Numbered from the stretch's first letter, positions 1 through 9,241 are shown. The stretch is DNA of 64,000 nt from Bordetella parapertussis (GCA_943331295.2 CALQLA020000008.1:1-64000), one strand, 5' to 3'. The notes: generated by a model from the sequence alone, not told the origin. Made by a program: numbers and translations.

Positions 1-76
1 GACCGGTTCGCGGGGCGGCAGCGGCACCGTGCCCTCCCGCGTTCCCACCACAATCACCGACGATGGAGAAGCACGC

Positions 77-532
77 ATGACCACGACCGAAGTTGCCGAC
101 TTCACGGCGTCCGCCACCGGCGGCGCGGATTTCACGCTGTCCGCGCACAAGGGCCATCCGGTGGTGCTCTACTTCTACCCGAAGGACAACACGCCCGGCT
201 GCACCACCGAGGGCGAGCAGTTCCGCGACCTCCACGCCGCGTTCCGCAAGCTGGGAGCCGTGGTGGCGGGAATCTCGCGCGACAGCATCAAGTCGCACGA
301 AGGCTTCAAGGCGAAGATGGCATTCCCGTTCGAGCTCATCTCGGATGCCGACGAGAAGCTGTGCGCGCAGTTCGACGTGATCCGGATGAAGAACATGTAC
401 GGCAAGCAGGTGCGCGGCATCGAGCGCTCGACGTTCCTGATCGGGCCGGACGGCAAGCTCGCGCGCGAATGGCGCAAGGTCAAGGTCGATGGCCATGCGC
501 AGGAAGTGCTCGACGCCGTGAAGGCCCTCTGA
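77..532 (+). CDS. bcp: BCP-type thiol peroxidase (peroxiredoxin)
   Basis: A 151-residue atypical peroxiredoxin of the bacterioferritin comigratory protein family, a cytoplasmic enzyme that reduces hydrogen peroxide and organic hydroperoxides. The peroxidatic cysteine is C42 in DNTPGCTTEG, in the family's usual place. The resolving cysteine five residues later in E. coli Bcp is absent, so it probably works as a 1-Cys enzyme or resolves through the distal Cys in EKLCAQF. The ATG at 77 was chosen because GGAG lies just upstream and the protein then has the usual family length; an in-frame GTG at 29 would add 16 unlikely residues. It lies upstream of a SEL1 protein and phoH on the same strand. 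Confidence 0.93.
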   Translation: MTTTEVADFTASATGGADFTLSAHKGHPVVLYFYPKDNTPGCTTEGEQFRDLHAAFRKLGAVVAGISRDSIKSHEGFKAKMAFPFELISDADEKLCAQFDVIRMKNMYGKQVRGIERSTFLIGPDGKLAREWRKVKVDGHAQEVLDAVKAL

Positions 533-567
533 CGGCGGTCGCCGCCAGCCCCGCACCGGCCGACCGC

Positions 568-1791
568 GTGCCATTGCGCGCCACGGCGCCACCGCGCTCC
601 CGCCCGCCGCCGGCCGCTCTCCGGCCCGGCGCGACGCCGCCCGCCTCGCGCCGCACGCCGCGGCCGTATGGCGCCTGTGCGCTGCTCGTCGCGCTGTTCG
701 CCGCGGCCGCCGTCGCGGGCCCGGCGGAAGACGCCGCGCTCGCCAACCAGCGCGGCGACTACGCGACCGCGCTCTCGCTCTTCCGGACGGCTGCCGAGGC
801 GGGCGACCCCGCGGCGCAGTTCGGCCTGGGCTCGATGCACGCCGCCGGACTGGGCGTCCCGCGCGACTACGCAGAAGCGGCGAAGTGGTACCGCCGCGCC
901 GCGGCGCAGGGCAACGCGCTGGCGCAGAACAACCTCGGCGCCCTCTACGACCGCGGCCGCGGCGTGACGCAGGACCACGCGGAGGCCGCGAAGTGGTACC
1001 GCCTCGCGGCGGACCAGGGCGACGTCTACGCCCAGATCTCGCTCGGCACGATGTATTACGCCGGCCGCGGCATGCCGCACGACTACGCGATCGCGGCGAC
1101 ATGGTTCCGCAAGGCGGCGGACCAGGGCGACGCGAGCGCGCAGAACCAGCTCGGGATGATGTACGCGAAGGGCCAGGGCGTGCCCCGCGACTACGCGGCG
1201 GCGCTCGCGTGGTATCGCAAGTCGGCCGAACAGGGCAACCCGGCGGCGCGGCTCCACCTCGGCATCATGTACGCGACGGGCGAGGGCGTCCCGGCGGATT
1301 TCGCGGCGGCGCAGCGCACCCTGCTGCCGCTCGCTGAGATGGGCAACGCCGAGGCGCAGGTCACGATCGGCAACCTGTACGCCGCAGGGCAAGGCGTGAA
1401 GAAGAGCGACGCCGAGGCGCTGGCGTGGTTCCGGCGGGCCGCCGACCAGGGCAACGCGGTCGCGGAATTCAACGTCGGGCTCTTCCGCTACGGCGGCCGC
1501 GGCGGGAAGCAGGACTACGCGGAAGCGGCGAAGTGGTACCGGCGCGCGGCCGCGCGCGGCTACGCGGACGCGCAGTTCAACCTCGGCCTCATGTACGAGC
1601 GCGGCGTGGCCGTGCCGCAGGAGCCCGCGACCGCTTACCTCTGGCTCAACCTCGCGGCGGCGCGCTACACGAGCGCCGAGCCGAAGCTGCGCGCCAGCGC
1701 CGCCGCGGCGCGCGATCGCGTCGCGGCGCGCCTGTCGCCGGATGAGCTCGCTGCGGCGCAGAAGGCCTCCGCGGCCTGGAAACCGAAGTAG
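568..1791 (+). CDS. SEL1-repeat (TPR-like) secreted or periplasmic protein
   Basis: About 400 residues built from roughly eight SEL1-like repeats of 36 residues (consensus close to AEAAKWYRRAADQGNAxAQ), each a pair of helices. SEL1 arrays are protein-protein interaction scaffolds, so no enzymatic role is implied. A hydrophobic stretch (ACALLVALFAAAAVAG) just before the repeats looks like a signal peptide. The start is uncertain: no in-frame ATG lies near the signal sequence, so GTG 568 or TTG 574 are the best candidates, and the frame stays open upstream into bcp. The last repeat ends in a family-typical tail (AYLWLNLAAARY). The partner or exact job cannot be read from context. Confidence 0.8.
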   Translation: MPLRATAPPRSRPPPAALRPGATPPASRRTPRPYGACALLVALFAAAAVAGPAEDAALANQRGDYATALSLFRTAAEAGDPAAQFGLGSMHAAGLGVPRDYAEAAKWYRRAAAQGNALAQNNLGALYDRGRGVTQDHAEAAKWYRLAADQGDVYAQISLGTMYYAGRGMPHDYAIAATWFRKAADQGDASAQNQLGMMYAKGQGVPRDYAAALAWYRKSAEQGNPAARLHLGIMYATGEGVPADFAAAQRTLLPLAEMGNAEAQVTIGNLYAAGQGVKKSDAEALAWFRRAADQGNAVAEFNVGLFRYGGRGGKQDYAEAAKWYRRAAARGYADAQFNLGLMYERGVAVPQEPATAYLWLNLAAARYTSAEPKLRASAAAARDRVAARLSPDELAAAQKASAAWKPK

Positions 1792-1895
1792 CGCCGCGAT
1801 CCCCCCGCGGCCGGCGGCGGGCCGCATGACAATACGATGACGTCTGATCGGCACCACAACCGGTGCGGGTCCCGGCACCTGCGAAACACCACGCC

Positions 1896-1924
1896 TTGTG
1901 TTCGGGCAAGGCCGGGGCTAGCAT
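1896..1924 (+). promoter_or_regulatory. Predicted sigma-70 promoter for phoH
   Basis: TTGTGT (1896-1901) and TAGCAT (1919-1924) are separated by exactly 17 bases in the 189-base gap before phoH. This matches -35/-10 geometry with moderate consensus. It would give a leader of about 50 bases ending in the GAGGAGG ribosome binding site. Prediction from sequence only. Confidence 0.45.
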
Positions 1925-1980
1925 GACGTCAGCGTATCGCACGTATCCCCACCGTTCTTTCCGCCCCGCCGAGGAGGCTC

Positions 1981-3462
1981 ATGGTCGAACGCAAGGCCCG
2001 TCCCGCTCCGCTCGCCCTCGTCGCCCGCAAGTCCGCCAAGCCCGCACGGTCCGTTCCGGCAACGCGCCTCCCGACAGCCAGCAAGCTGTTCGTCCTCGAC
2101 ACCAACGTGCTGATGCACGACCCGACGAGCCTCTTCCGGTTCGAGGAGCACGACATCTACCTGCCGATCCTCACGCTCGAGGAACTCGACAACAACAAGA
2201 AGGGAGTCACCGAGGTCGCGCGCAACGCGCGGCAGGTCTCGCGCTTCCTCGACGAGCTCGTGACCCTGTCAACCGGCGGGATCGCCGACGGCATCTCGCT
2301 CGAGGCCAAGTCCGGCGGCGCCGCGACCGGCCGGCTCTACCTGCAGACGGAGACGATCACCACGGTGCTGCCGCCGTCGCTCGCCAACGGCAAGGCCGAC
2401 AACCAGATCATCGCCGTCGTGATGCACCTCGCCCACCTGCACCCCAAGCGCAGCGTGATCCTGGTGAGCAAGGACATCAACATGCGGATCAAGGCGCGCG
2501 CGCTGGGGATCGCCGCCGAGGACTACACCAACGACAAGGTGCTCGAAGACACCGAGCTCCTGTACAGCGGGATGCGCGAGCTGCCGGCCGACTTCTGGGA
2601 CCGCAACGGCAAGGGCATGGAGTCGTGGCAGCAGGGCGGGCACACGTACTACCGGATCACCGGCCCGCTGGTGCCTTCGCTGCTGACCAACGAATTCCTC
2701 TACCAGGAGGTTCCCGGCGAGGCGCCGTTGTTCGCGCTGGTGAAGGAGATCACCGGCAAGACCGCGGTGCTGTCCACGCTCAAGGACTACACGCACCAGA
2801 AGAGCAACGTGTGGGGAATCACGGCGCGGAACCGCGAGCAGAACTTCGCCCTCAACCTGCTGATGAACCCCGAGATCGACTTCGTCTCGCTGCTGGGGCA
2901 GGCCGGCACCGGCAAGACGCTGCTGACGCTGGCCGCCGGGCTGATGCTGACGCTGGAGTTCAAGGTCTACTCCGAGATCATCATGACGCGCGTCACCGTC
3001 CCGGTGGGCGAGGACATCGGCTTCCTGCCCGGCACCGAGGAGGAGAAGATGAACCCCTGGATGGGCGCGCTGGAGGACAACCTCGACGTGCTGAACAAGA
3101 CCGACGACGAGGCCGGCGAATGGGGCCGCGCCGCGACGCGCGACCTCATCCGCTCGCGGATCAAGGTCAAGAGCCTCAACTTCATGCGCGGGCGCACGTT
3201 CATCAACAAGTTCCTCATCATCGACGAGGCGCAGAACCTCACGCCGAAGCAGATGAAGACGCTGATCACGCGCGCCGGGCCCGGCACCAAGGTCGTCTGC
3301 CTGGGCAACATCGCCCAGATCGACACGCCTTACCTGACCGAGGGCAGCTCCGGCATCGCGTACGTCGTCGACCGCTTCAAGGGCTGGCAGCATTCGGGCC
3401 ACGTGACGCTGCAGCGCGGCGAGCGCTCGCGGCTCGCCGACCACGCGGCGGAGATCCTGTAG
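1981..3462 (+). CDS. PhoH-family protein: PIN domain plus PhoH ATPase
   Basis: A 493-residue two-domain protein of the PhoH2/YlaK type. Residues about 35-170 form a PIN nuclease-like domain beginning FVLDTNVLMHD, with acidic residue D40 and others placed for metal-dependent RNA cleavage. Residues about 275-490 form the PhoH P-loop ATPase, with Walker A GQAGTGKT (306-313) and Walker B FLIIDE (411-416). Family members are proposed to couple RNA unwinding to RNA cleavage; the cellular substrate here is unknown. A near-perfect GAGGAGG sits 5-10 bases before the ATG. It follows the SEL1 gene and precedes gtrA by 22 bases. Confidence 0.92.
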   Translation: MVERKARPAPLALVARKSAKPARSVPATRLPTASKLFVLDTNVLMHDPTSLFRFEEHDIYLPILTLEELDNNKKGVTEVARNARQVSRFLDELVTLSTGGIADGISLEAKSGGAATGRLYLQTETITTVLPPSLANGKADNQIIAVVMHLAHLHPKRSVILVSKDINMRIKARALGIAAEDYTNDKVLEDTELLYSGMRELPADFWDRNGKGMESWQQGGHTYYRITGPLVPSLLTNEFLYQEVPGEAPLFALVKEITGKTAVLSTLKDYTHQKSNVWGITARNREQNFALNLLMNPEIDFVSLLGQAGTGKTLLTLAAGLMLTLEFKVYSEIIMTRVTVPVGEDIGFLPGTEEEKMNPWMGALEDNLDVLNKTDDEAGEWGRAATRDLIRSRIKVKSLNFMRGRTFINKFLIIDEAQNLTPKQMKTLITRAGPGTKVVCLGNIAQIDTPYLTEGSSGIAYVVDRFKGWQHSGHVTLQRGERSRLADHAAEIL

Positions 3463-3484
3463 CGCGGCGACCGCCCGCATTCCG

Positions 3485-3871
3485 ATGTCCACCCTGTTTC
3501 CGAAATTCATGCGGTTCGCCGCCGTCGGCGTGATCGCGACGCTCACCCACGTCGCCGTCTTCACGCTGGCGGTCGAGGTCGGCCGCATCGAGGCGGTCGC
3601 GGCGAACGCGCTCGCGTTCTCTGTCGCCGTCCTGGTCGGCTATGCGCTCAACCGCCGCTGGACGTTCGCCGCGAGCGGGGGGGTAGCGACCCAGTTGTCG
3701 CGCTACGTCGCCGCGTCGCTGTTCGGGCTCGCGGTCAACAGCGCGATCATGTTCGTGGTCGTGCACGGGCTGCAGTGGTCACCCTATGTCGGACTCGTCA
3801 TCGGCCTGCTGCTGATGCCGCCGCTGACGTTCGCACTCAACCACCTCTGGGTCTTCCGGCCGCCGGCCTGA
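3485..3871 (+). CDS. GtrA-family small membrane protein
   Basis: A 128-residue protein with four predicted membrane helices (about 8-30, 36-55, 72-92, 97-118) and the GtrA signature pattern, including FMRFAAVGVIATLTH at the start, NRRWTF in the middle and FALNHLWVF near the end. GtrA proteins are thought to flip polyprenyl-phosphate-linked sugars across the inner membrane for cell-surface glycan modification. It lies 5 bases before a GT-C type membrane glycosyltransferase, so the pair probably delivers and transfers a lipid-linked sugar. The cytoplasmic GtrB partner that loads the carrier is not in this window. Confidence 0.88.
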   Translation: MSTLFPKFMRFAAVGVIATLTHVAVFTLAVEVGRIEAVAANALAFSVAVLVGYALNRRWTFAASGGVATQLSRYVAASLFGLAVNSAIMFVVVHGLQWSPYVGLVIGLLLMPPLTFALNHLWVFRPPA

Positions 3872-3876
3872 CGGCA

Positions 3877-5745
3877 ATGGCGACGCAGGTCCCCCTCGCC
3901 GAGCCTGCCGCCCGCGCCGTCGCGCGCCTGCCGGCCGGCCACCGCGCGCTCGTCGCGGCGTTCATGCTGGTCGGAATCGCGAGCGGCTGCGTCGGCGCCG
4001 CGGGCTTCGACACCGTCCGCGACGTCGCGCAGGCCTACGCGATCCGCCACTTCGCCGCCTTCCCGATGGCGGGCCCGCAGTTCGCGAACGCGCTGCACCT
4101 GGGGCCACTGTGGTTCTACGTGCTGGCGCTGCCGCTGTTCGTTCACGAATCGTGGCTGTCGATGGCGCTGTTCGTGCCCGCGCTCGCGTCGCTGCAGTTC
4201 CCGCTCGCCTACGCCGCCGGCCGCCGGCTCGGTGACGCGCGCCTCGGCCTCCTTTGGTGCGCGCTGCTGGCACTGCCGGGCTGGGGGAGCTTCCTGCTGG
4301 TCGGCTTCGCGCACACGAGCGTCGTGCCGGCCTGCGTGATGCTGGTGCTGTACGCACTGGTGCGGCTCGCGCAGGACCGGCATCCCGCGTGGATGGTGGC
4401 GGCCGCCGGGGCGCTGTCGCTGGCGATCAACGCCCACCCGCTGACGGCCGCCTTCGCGCCGTTGGTGCTTGCCGTGACGCTGTACGCGGTGCGCGACCCC
4501 GCCGTCCTCGTCCGCTGGGGCGCCGCAGCCATCCCGGTGGCGTGCCTGCCGTTTGCGCCGGTCGTCGTCGGACACCTGCGCGCGCCGGCCGCGCTGCTCG
4601 GCCAGTCGGGCGAGTACGTCGAGAGCATGGTGCACGCGGCGAACCTCGCCAACGTTCCCGCGCTGCTGCACGGCATCGCCGTGCGCGGCCCGCGGCTCGT
4701 GGCCGACGCCTTCGCCTCGGCGCTGCCGGGGGGCGCGGGCGCGGTGTTCGGGCTGACGCTGGCGATCGAGGCGATCGCGCTGGCCGGGCTCGCGTTCGCG
4801 TGGCGCGACCGGCGCACGCTCACGGCCATCGCGCTCGCGACCGTCGCGCTGGTGACGCTCGCGATTGCATGGGTGCGGCCGCAGACGCCGTTCTACCTCG
4901 TCTTCACGCTGCTGCCGCCGCTGGCCGGCCTCGCCGCGCTGGGCATTGCCGCGCTGTCGGCGCGCGTGCCCGCCGTCGCACCCGCCACCGTCGGGCTGCT
5001 CCTCGCGCTGCACGTCGCGATGGTGGCAGGCATCGGAATCACCATCGCCTCCGGCCACGTCGCGATTCCCGTCGCGTCGCGCTTCGACGTCAAGGCCGAC
5101 GATCCGGCGCCGCCCGTCGGCGAGCCGTGGTTTCCCGCCTACGCCGTCGACGCGAGCGGGCGCCTGCAGTGCGCGGCAGAGCGGCCGGTGATCGTGCACG
5201 GCACCTACGCGTTCCTCGAGGACATGTACTCGGGCCTCGACCACCGGCTCGCGTGCGGCGGCCGCGGTGCCCGCCCGATCTTCGTCGGCCTGCTGGGCGC
5301 CACGCCGGCGGGCGCATTGCATCTGGTCGGCATGGCGAAGCCGCTGTGGGCCGCGCTGGGCTGGCAGCCTCGCACCGTGCTCGGTGGACTGGGCGTCGCG
5401 CCGGCGGCGCGCGTGCTGAGTCCGCTCGCGGGGTTTCCCGTCCCCGACGGCAGCGTCTATCCGCCGCACGCGATCGACCGGACCCGTTCACTCGCGCTGC
5501 ACATCGACGCCGCGGTCCCCCGCGCCAACGCGCTGGTGGTCTCGCTTCCCTACGGGCTGTGGATGCCGCCGCCCGCGATCGCGATCACCGCCAACGGCGT
5601 GCCACAGGCGCCGCTGGCGCGCGACGCCGTGAGCGCCGTCTATGCGTGCCGCAGCTGCGCCGACGGCGACGTGAACTGGCGCATCGACATCGAGTCGGTC
5701 GCGCCCGACCGGGTGGACGTCGTCACGCTCGCGCCGCCCGGCTGA
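3877..5745 (+). CDS. GT-C fold integral membrane glycosyltransferase (GT39-like)
   Basis: A 622-residue protein. The first about 390 residues contain roughly ten hydrophobic helices, with an acidic motif in the first extracytoplasmic loop (FDTVRDVAQAYAIRHF), as in GT39/ArnT-type transferases that use polyprenyl-phosphate sugars. The C-terminal about 200 residues are soluble and presumably periplasmic, with a Cys pair in YACRSCADGD. The start ATG 3877 follows the gtrA stop by 5 bases, implying co-transcription and a shared glycan-modification role. The acceptor cannot be identified, and the family assignment rests on topology and the loop motif rather than a full domain match. Confidence 0.72.
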   Translation: MATQVPLAEPAARAVARLPAGHRALVAAFMLVGIASGCVGAAGFDTVRDVAQAYAIRHFAAFPMAGPQFANALHLGPLWFYVLALPLFVHESWLSMALFVPALASLQFPLAYAAGRRLGDARLGLLWCALLALPGWGSFLLVGFAHTSVVPACVMLVLYALVRLAQDRHPAWMVAAAGALSLAINAHPLTAAFAPLVLAVTLYAVRDPAVLVRWGAAAIPVACLPFAPVVVGHLRAPAALLGQSGEYVESMVHAANLANVPALLHGIAVRGPRLVADAFASALPGGAGAVFGLTLAIEAIALAGLAFAWRDRRTLTAIALATVALVTLAIAWVRPQTPFYLVFTLLPPLAGLAALGIAALSARVPAVAPATVGLLLALHVAMVAGIGITIASGHVAIPVASRFDVKADDPAPPVGEPWFPAYAVDASGRLQCAAERPVIVHGTYAFLEDMYSGLDHRLACGGRGARPIFVGLLGATPAGALHLVGMAKPLWAALGWQPRTVLGGLGVAPAARVLSPLAGFPVPDGSVYPPHAIDRTRSLALHIDAAVPRANALVVSLPYGLWMPPPAIAITANGVPQAPLARDAVSAVYACRSCADGDVNWRIDIESVAPDRVDVVTLAPPG

Positions 5746-5775
5746 TGCGGGAAAGCCCGGGCACTGCCGGCGGCT

Positions 5776-7146
5776 TCAGTACCCGCCGCCGGAGCCGGCG
5801 TAGTTCTCGAAGCGCGTGTACTCGCCGAGAAACGTGAGCCGCACGGTGCCGATCGGGCCGTTGCGCTGCTTGCCGATGATGATCTCGGCGGTGCCCTTGT
5901 CCTGCGTGTCGGGGTTGTAGACCTCGTCGCGATAGATGAACAGGATCACGTCGGCATCCTGCTCGATGGCGCCGGACTCGCGCAGGTCGGACATCACCGG
6001 GCGCTTGTTGGGACGCTGCTCCAGCGACCGGTTGAGCTGCGACAGCGCCATCACCGGCACCTTGAGTTCCTTCGCCAGCGCCTTCATCGAGCGCGAGATC
6101 TCGGAGATCTCGGTGGCCCGGTTTTCGCCGGTCGACGACGCCTGCATCAGCTGCAGGTAGTCGACGATCACGAGCCCCAGCTGCCCGTGCTGCTTCTGCA
6201 GCCGCCGCGCCCGCGACCGCACCTCGATCGAGGTCAGCGCGGCCGTCTCGTCGATCATGATCGGCGCCGTGGACAGCCGGCCCAGCGCGCCGGACAGCTT
6301 TTCCCAGTCGTCGGCGGTGAGGCGCCCGGTGCGCAGCATGTGCTGGTCGAGCCGTCCCACCGAGCCGATCATCCGCATCGCGAGCTGCGACGCGCCCATT
6401 TCCATCGAGAACACGGCGACGGGCTTGCCCGCCGCGAGCGCCACGTGTTCGCCGATGTTGAGCGCGAAGGCGGTCTTGCCCATCGACGGCCGGCCGGCGA
6501 CGACGATGAGGTCGCCCGGCTGGAGGCCCGACGTCCTCTCGTCGAGGTCGGAAAAGCCGGTCGGCACGCCGGTCACCGCCGACGGGTCGTCGCGATTGAA
6601 CAGCGTCTCGATGCGCTCGACGACCCCGGCGAGGAGGTCCCCGATCCCTTCGAAAAAGCGATTGCCGCGGGAGCCCTGCTCGGCGATGTGCAGCACCTTG
6701 GCCTCGGCCTGGTCCAGCACTTCCTTGGCGCTGCGCCCCAACGGGTTGTAGGCGAGATCGGCAATATCGCCGGCCGTCGCCGCCAACTGCCGCAGGATCG
6801 ATCGCTCGCGGACGATGTGGGCATAATGCCGGATGTTGGCAGCAGTTGGGACGTTCTGGACCAACGCCCCAAGATAGGCCAGGCCCCCGACATAGTCGAG
6901 GCGCTGCGCCGACGCGAGTGCCTCGGCAACGGTCACCACGTCCGCGGGCCGGTTTTCGGCGATGAGGCCGAAGATATGGTGATAGATGAGTCGATGCGCC
7001 TCGCTGTAGAAGTCCGTTTCGGAGATCGCGTCGCCGACGGTGTCGGCGGCGTTGTTGTCGAGCAGCAGGCCGCCCAGCACGGACTGCTCGGCTTCGAGTG
7101 AATGCGGCGGCAGTTTCAGGGCTTCGAGCTGCGGATCGTCGGGCAT
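5776..7146 (-). CDS. dnaB: Replicative DNA helicase DnaB
   Basis: A 456-residue hexameric 5'-3' helicase that unwinds DNA at the replication fork. The N-terminal domain (about 12-115) starts PPHSLEAEQSVLGGLLLD. The RecA-like motor has Walker A GRPSMGKT (218-225), Walker B VIVDYLQLM and the DnaB motif SRSMKALAKEL. Length and all motifs are intact. In many betaproteobacteria dnaB directly follows rplI; here rplI lies 16.7 kb away on the same strand, with an accessory block between. No obvious ribosome binding site stands out before the ATG (TGGTTCCGCC). Confidence 0.97.
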   Translation of the reverse strand: MPDDPQLEALKLPPHSLEAEQSVLGGLLLDNNAADTVGDAISETDFYSEAHRLIYHHIFGLIAENRPADVVTVAEALASAQRLDYVGGLAYLGALVQNVPTAANIRHYAHIVRERSILRQLAATAGDIADLAYNPLGRSAKEVLDQAEAKVLHIAEQGSRGNRFFEGIGDLLAGVVERIETLFNRDDPSAVTGVPTGFSDLDERTSGLQPGDLIVVAGRPSMGKTAFALNIGEHVALAAGKPVAVFSMEMGASQLAMRMIGSVGRLDQHMLRTGRLTADDWEKLSGALGRLSTAPIMIDETAALTSIEVRSRARRLQKQHGQLGLVIVDYLQLMQASSTGENRATEISEISRSMKALAKELKVPVMALSQLNRSLEQRPNKRPVMSDLRESGAIEQDADVILFIYRDEVYNPDTQDKGTAEIIIGKQRNGPIGTVRLTFLGEYTRFENYAGSGGGY

Positions 7147-7289
7147 GGCGGAACCAGAGGTAGGTCGTCGATTCTACCGCTGCCGCGCGTCGCGCATGCG
7201 ACCTGTCGTTGCCGGATGCGCCCGGGCCCTCCGGATCGACCGCCGCGACGCCTCGACTCCCGCCGCCGGACCGGGACGAATTGCCGGCG

Positions 7290-7318
7290 TTGCCCCGAAG
7301 CGCCAACGTAGATATGAT
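7290..7318 (+). promoter_or_regulatory. Predicted sigma-70 promoter for the DUF1501 fragment
   Basis: TTGCCC (7290-7295) and TATGAT (7313-7318) have a 17-base spacer. Transcription would start near 7325, only a few bases before an in-frame ATG at 7328 and about 90 bases before the ATG at 7412. The stretch also holds a short AT-rich imperfect palindrome (ATGATGTCATAAT) and lies in the divergent gap with dnaB. Prediction only. Confidence 0.4.
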
Positions 7319-7411
7319 GATGTCATAATGGTCGGCGAGGCCCCGGTTCCGGCACCCTCTCCGGCCCGCCCGCCGGCTCCTTGCCGGGACTCGGCCACGA
7401 ATGCGCCTCCC

Positions 7412-8215
7412 ATGACGCAAGCACGCCTCCTGCGCTATCCGGTCACATTGATCGTCGCGCACGCGCTCGGAGTCGCGGCACTGGCGTCGCTGGCAGCGAC
7501 GTCGGCCGGTACCGCGGCTGCGGCAACGGCGGCCCCGCCTGTCGCCACCGGCGCGCTCTATACCGGCCCCGACGCCAACGGCAAGCATGCCGAGCGCAAC
7601 ACCCTCGCCACCGTCTTTCCGGCGGGCAACCCGCTCGCGGCGCAGTTCCGCTCCGTCGCGATGATGATCGCCGCGCGCCAGGCGCTGGGCGTCGAGCGGC
7701 AGCTCTTCTTCGTGTCGGTGGGCGGCAGCTTCGACACCCACAGCGACCAGTTCGACGCCAGCGGCAGCGCGCTGCAGCCGGGCGCGGGCGACCCCGCGAT
7801 CCTGTTCGGCAAGCACGCCGACCTGCTGGGCCAGGTCGACGCCGGGCTCAGGGCTTTCTACGACGCGACGGTGGAACTCGGCGTCCAGAACAGCGTGACG
7901 ACGTTCACCGAATCCGACTTCGGCCGCACGCTGACGTCCAACGGCAAGGGCTCCGACCACGGCTGGGGATCGCACCACCTCGTGCTGGGCGGCGCGGTGG
8001 GCGGCGGCCGGATCTACGGCGGCATCCACAACATGCAGGTGAGCGCAGGCAATCCCGCCGACGCGGGACAGGGTCGCCTGATCCCCGGCTATTCGGTCGA
8101 CCAGTACGGCGCGACGCTGGCGAAGTGGATGGGGGCGAACGCGGCCGACCTCAACACGGTGTTTCCCAACCTGCAGAATTTCGGCAGCGCGACCGACCTC
8201 GGTTTCCTGGCCTAG
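7412..8215 (+). CDS. N-terminally truncated DUF1501-type exported protein
   Basis: About 267 residues. It matches the C-terminal half of DUF1501 proteins (sulfatase-like exported proteins of unknown function): FFVSVGGSFDTHSDQFD, TTFTESDFGRTLTSNGKGSDHGWGSHHL, and the closing GYSVDQYGATLAKWMG. The usual N-terminal part with its Tat signal and IQLSGGNDG region is missing. In its place is a signal-like hydrophobic stretch (about residues 8-40) joined almost directly to the second half. No ribosome binding site is evident before ATG 7412 or ATG 7328. The DUF1800 partner gene usual for this family is absent. It may be a decaying remnant that acquired a new 5' end. Confidence 0.65.
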   Translation: MTQARLLRYPVTLIVAHALGVAALASLAATSAGTAAAATAAPPVATGALYTGPDANGKHAERNTLATVFPAGNPLAAQFRSVAMMIAARQALGVERQLFFVSVGGSFDTHSDQFDASGSALQPGAGDPAILFGKHADLLGQVDAGLRAFYDATVELGVQNSVTTFTESDFGRTLTSNGKGSDHGWGSHHLVLGGAVGGGRIYGGIHNMQVSAGNPADAGQGRLIPGYSVDQYGATLAKWMGANAADLNTVFPNLQNFGSATDLGFLA

Positions 8216-8266
8216 CAGGTCGGCCATGCGCATCTGCGCGGGCGGCGCTGCGGCCGATGCATCTGT

Positions 8267-9241
8267 TCATTCGGACGTGATGCCGGCCGCGCGCACGATG
8301 CGGGCGTACTTGCGCCGGTCGTCGCGCATTCGTTCCGCGAGCCGCGCCGGCGTGGTATCGGGCACCGGTTCCATGCCAGCCTTCGCGAAGCCTGCGGCGA
8401 CCTCGGGCATCGCCACCATCCTGCCGAGCGCCTGCGACAGCCGGTTGATGATTGCGTGCGGCGTCCCGGCGCGCGCGATCAGTCCGGCCTCGGTGTTGTG
8501 ATCGAAGCCCGCCACGCCGGCCTCGGCCATCGGCGGCACCGACGGCGCCATCGGCGACCTCGTCGCCGTGCTGACGCCGAGGACGCGGATGCGGCCATCC
8601 TTTGCGAACGAGGTCACGTTGGCGAGCGAGGCGATCGCGATTGGCACCTGGCCGCCGACGACGGCCGGCATCGCCTGGGAGGAACCCTTGTAAGGGATGT
8701 GCACGACGTCGAGGCCGAGACGCGCCTTGAAATCTTCCATGATCAGGTGGTGAATGCTGCCGATGCCGGCGGAGGCATAGCTCAGCGTGCCGGGGCCGGC
8801 CCGGGCCAGCGCGACCAGTTCCGTCAGCGTGCGCGCCGGCACGGCATCGTTGACGACGATGAACAGCCCGGCGCTCCGGCCAAACAGTCCGACCGCTGCG
8901 AAGTCCCGCTCCGGGTCGAAGGGCAGCGCGGGATTCACCGCGAAATTGATCGCCCAGTGTCCGGCATCGCCGTAGGAAAGCGTGTAGCCGTCCGCAGGTG
9001 CCCGCATCAACGCGTTGATCGCCGCAAGTCCGCTCGAGCCCGGAACGTTCTCGACCGTGAAGGGCTGCTGGAGCAGCACACTGAACTCGTGCGCGAGGAT
9101 CCTCACGGCGGCATCCGCCTGGCCGCCAGGCGCATACGGCACGATGATCCGAACCGGCCGGACCGGATAGTCGTCGGCGTGAGCGAAAGCGCAGGCGCCC
9201 GCCAGAACCAGCGCGGCGGCCACGCACCTGCCGAGCGGCAC
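8267..9241 (-). CDS. Bug-family tripartite tricarboxylate binding protein
   Basis: About 324 residues. A signal peptide ends in FAHA, followed by DDYPVRPVRIIVPYAPGG, the classic start of mature Bug (TctC-like) periplasmic receptors. Further family marks are INALMRAPADGYTL and DVVHIPYKGSSQAMPAVVGG. Such proteins bind small carboxylates for TctAB transporters or act as sensors. No tctA or tctB lies in the window, so it is an orphan receptor as is common in Burkholderiales. The start is uncertain: GTG 9241 fits the signal peptide, while ATG 9346 would overlap the divergent ligase gene. Ligand unknown. Confidence 0.85.
   Translation of the reverse strand: MPLGRCVAAALVLAGACAFAHADDYPVRPVRIIVPYAPGGQADAAVRILAHEFSVLLQQPFTVENVPGSSGLAAINALMRAPADGYTLSYGDAGHWAINFAVNPALPFDPERDFAAVGLFGRSAGLFIVVNDAVPARTLTELVALARAGPGTLSYASAGIGSIHHLIMEDFKARLGLDVVHIPYKGSSQAMPAVVGGQVPIAIASLANVTSFAKDGRIRVLGVSTATRSPMAPSVPPMAEAGVAGFDHNTEAGLIARAGTPHAIINRLSQALGRMVAMPEVAAGFAKAGMEPVPDTTPARLAERMRDDRRKYARIVRAAGITSE

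Noticed and set aside
175-1878. Very long open frame antisense to bcp and the SEL1 gene (567 codons)
   Set aside because: It is opposite two clear genes, has no family-like motifs and is rich in Arg, Ala and Gly, as expected from the complement of high-GC coding sequence. Many similar antisense frames elsewhere were rejected for the same reason.
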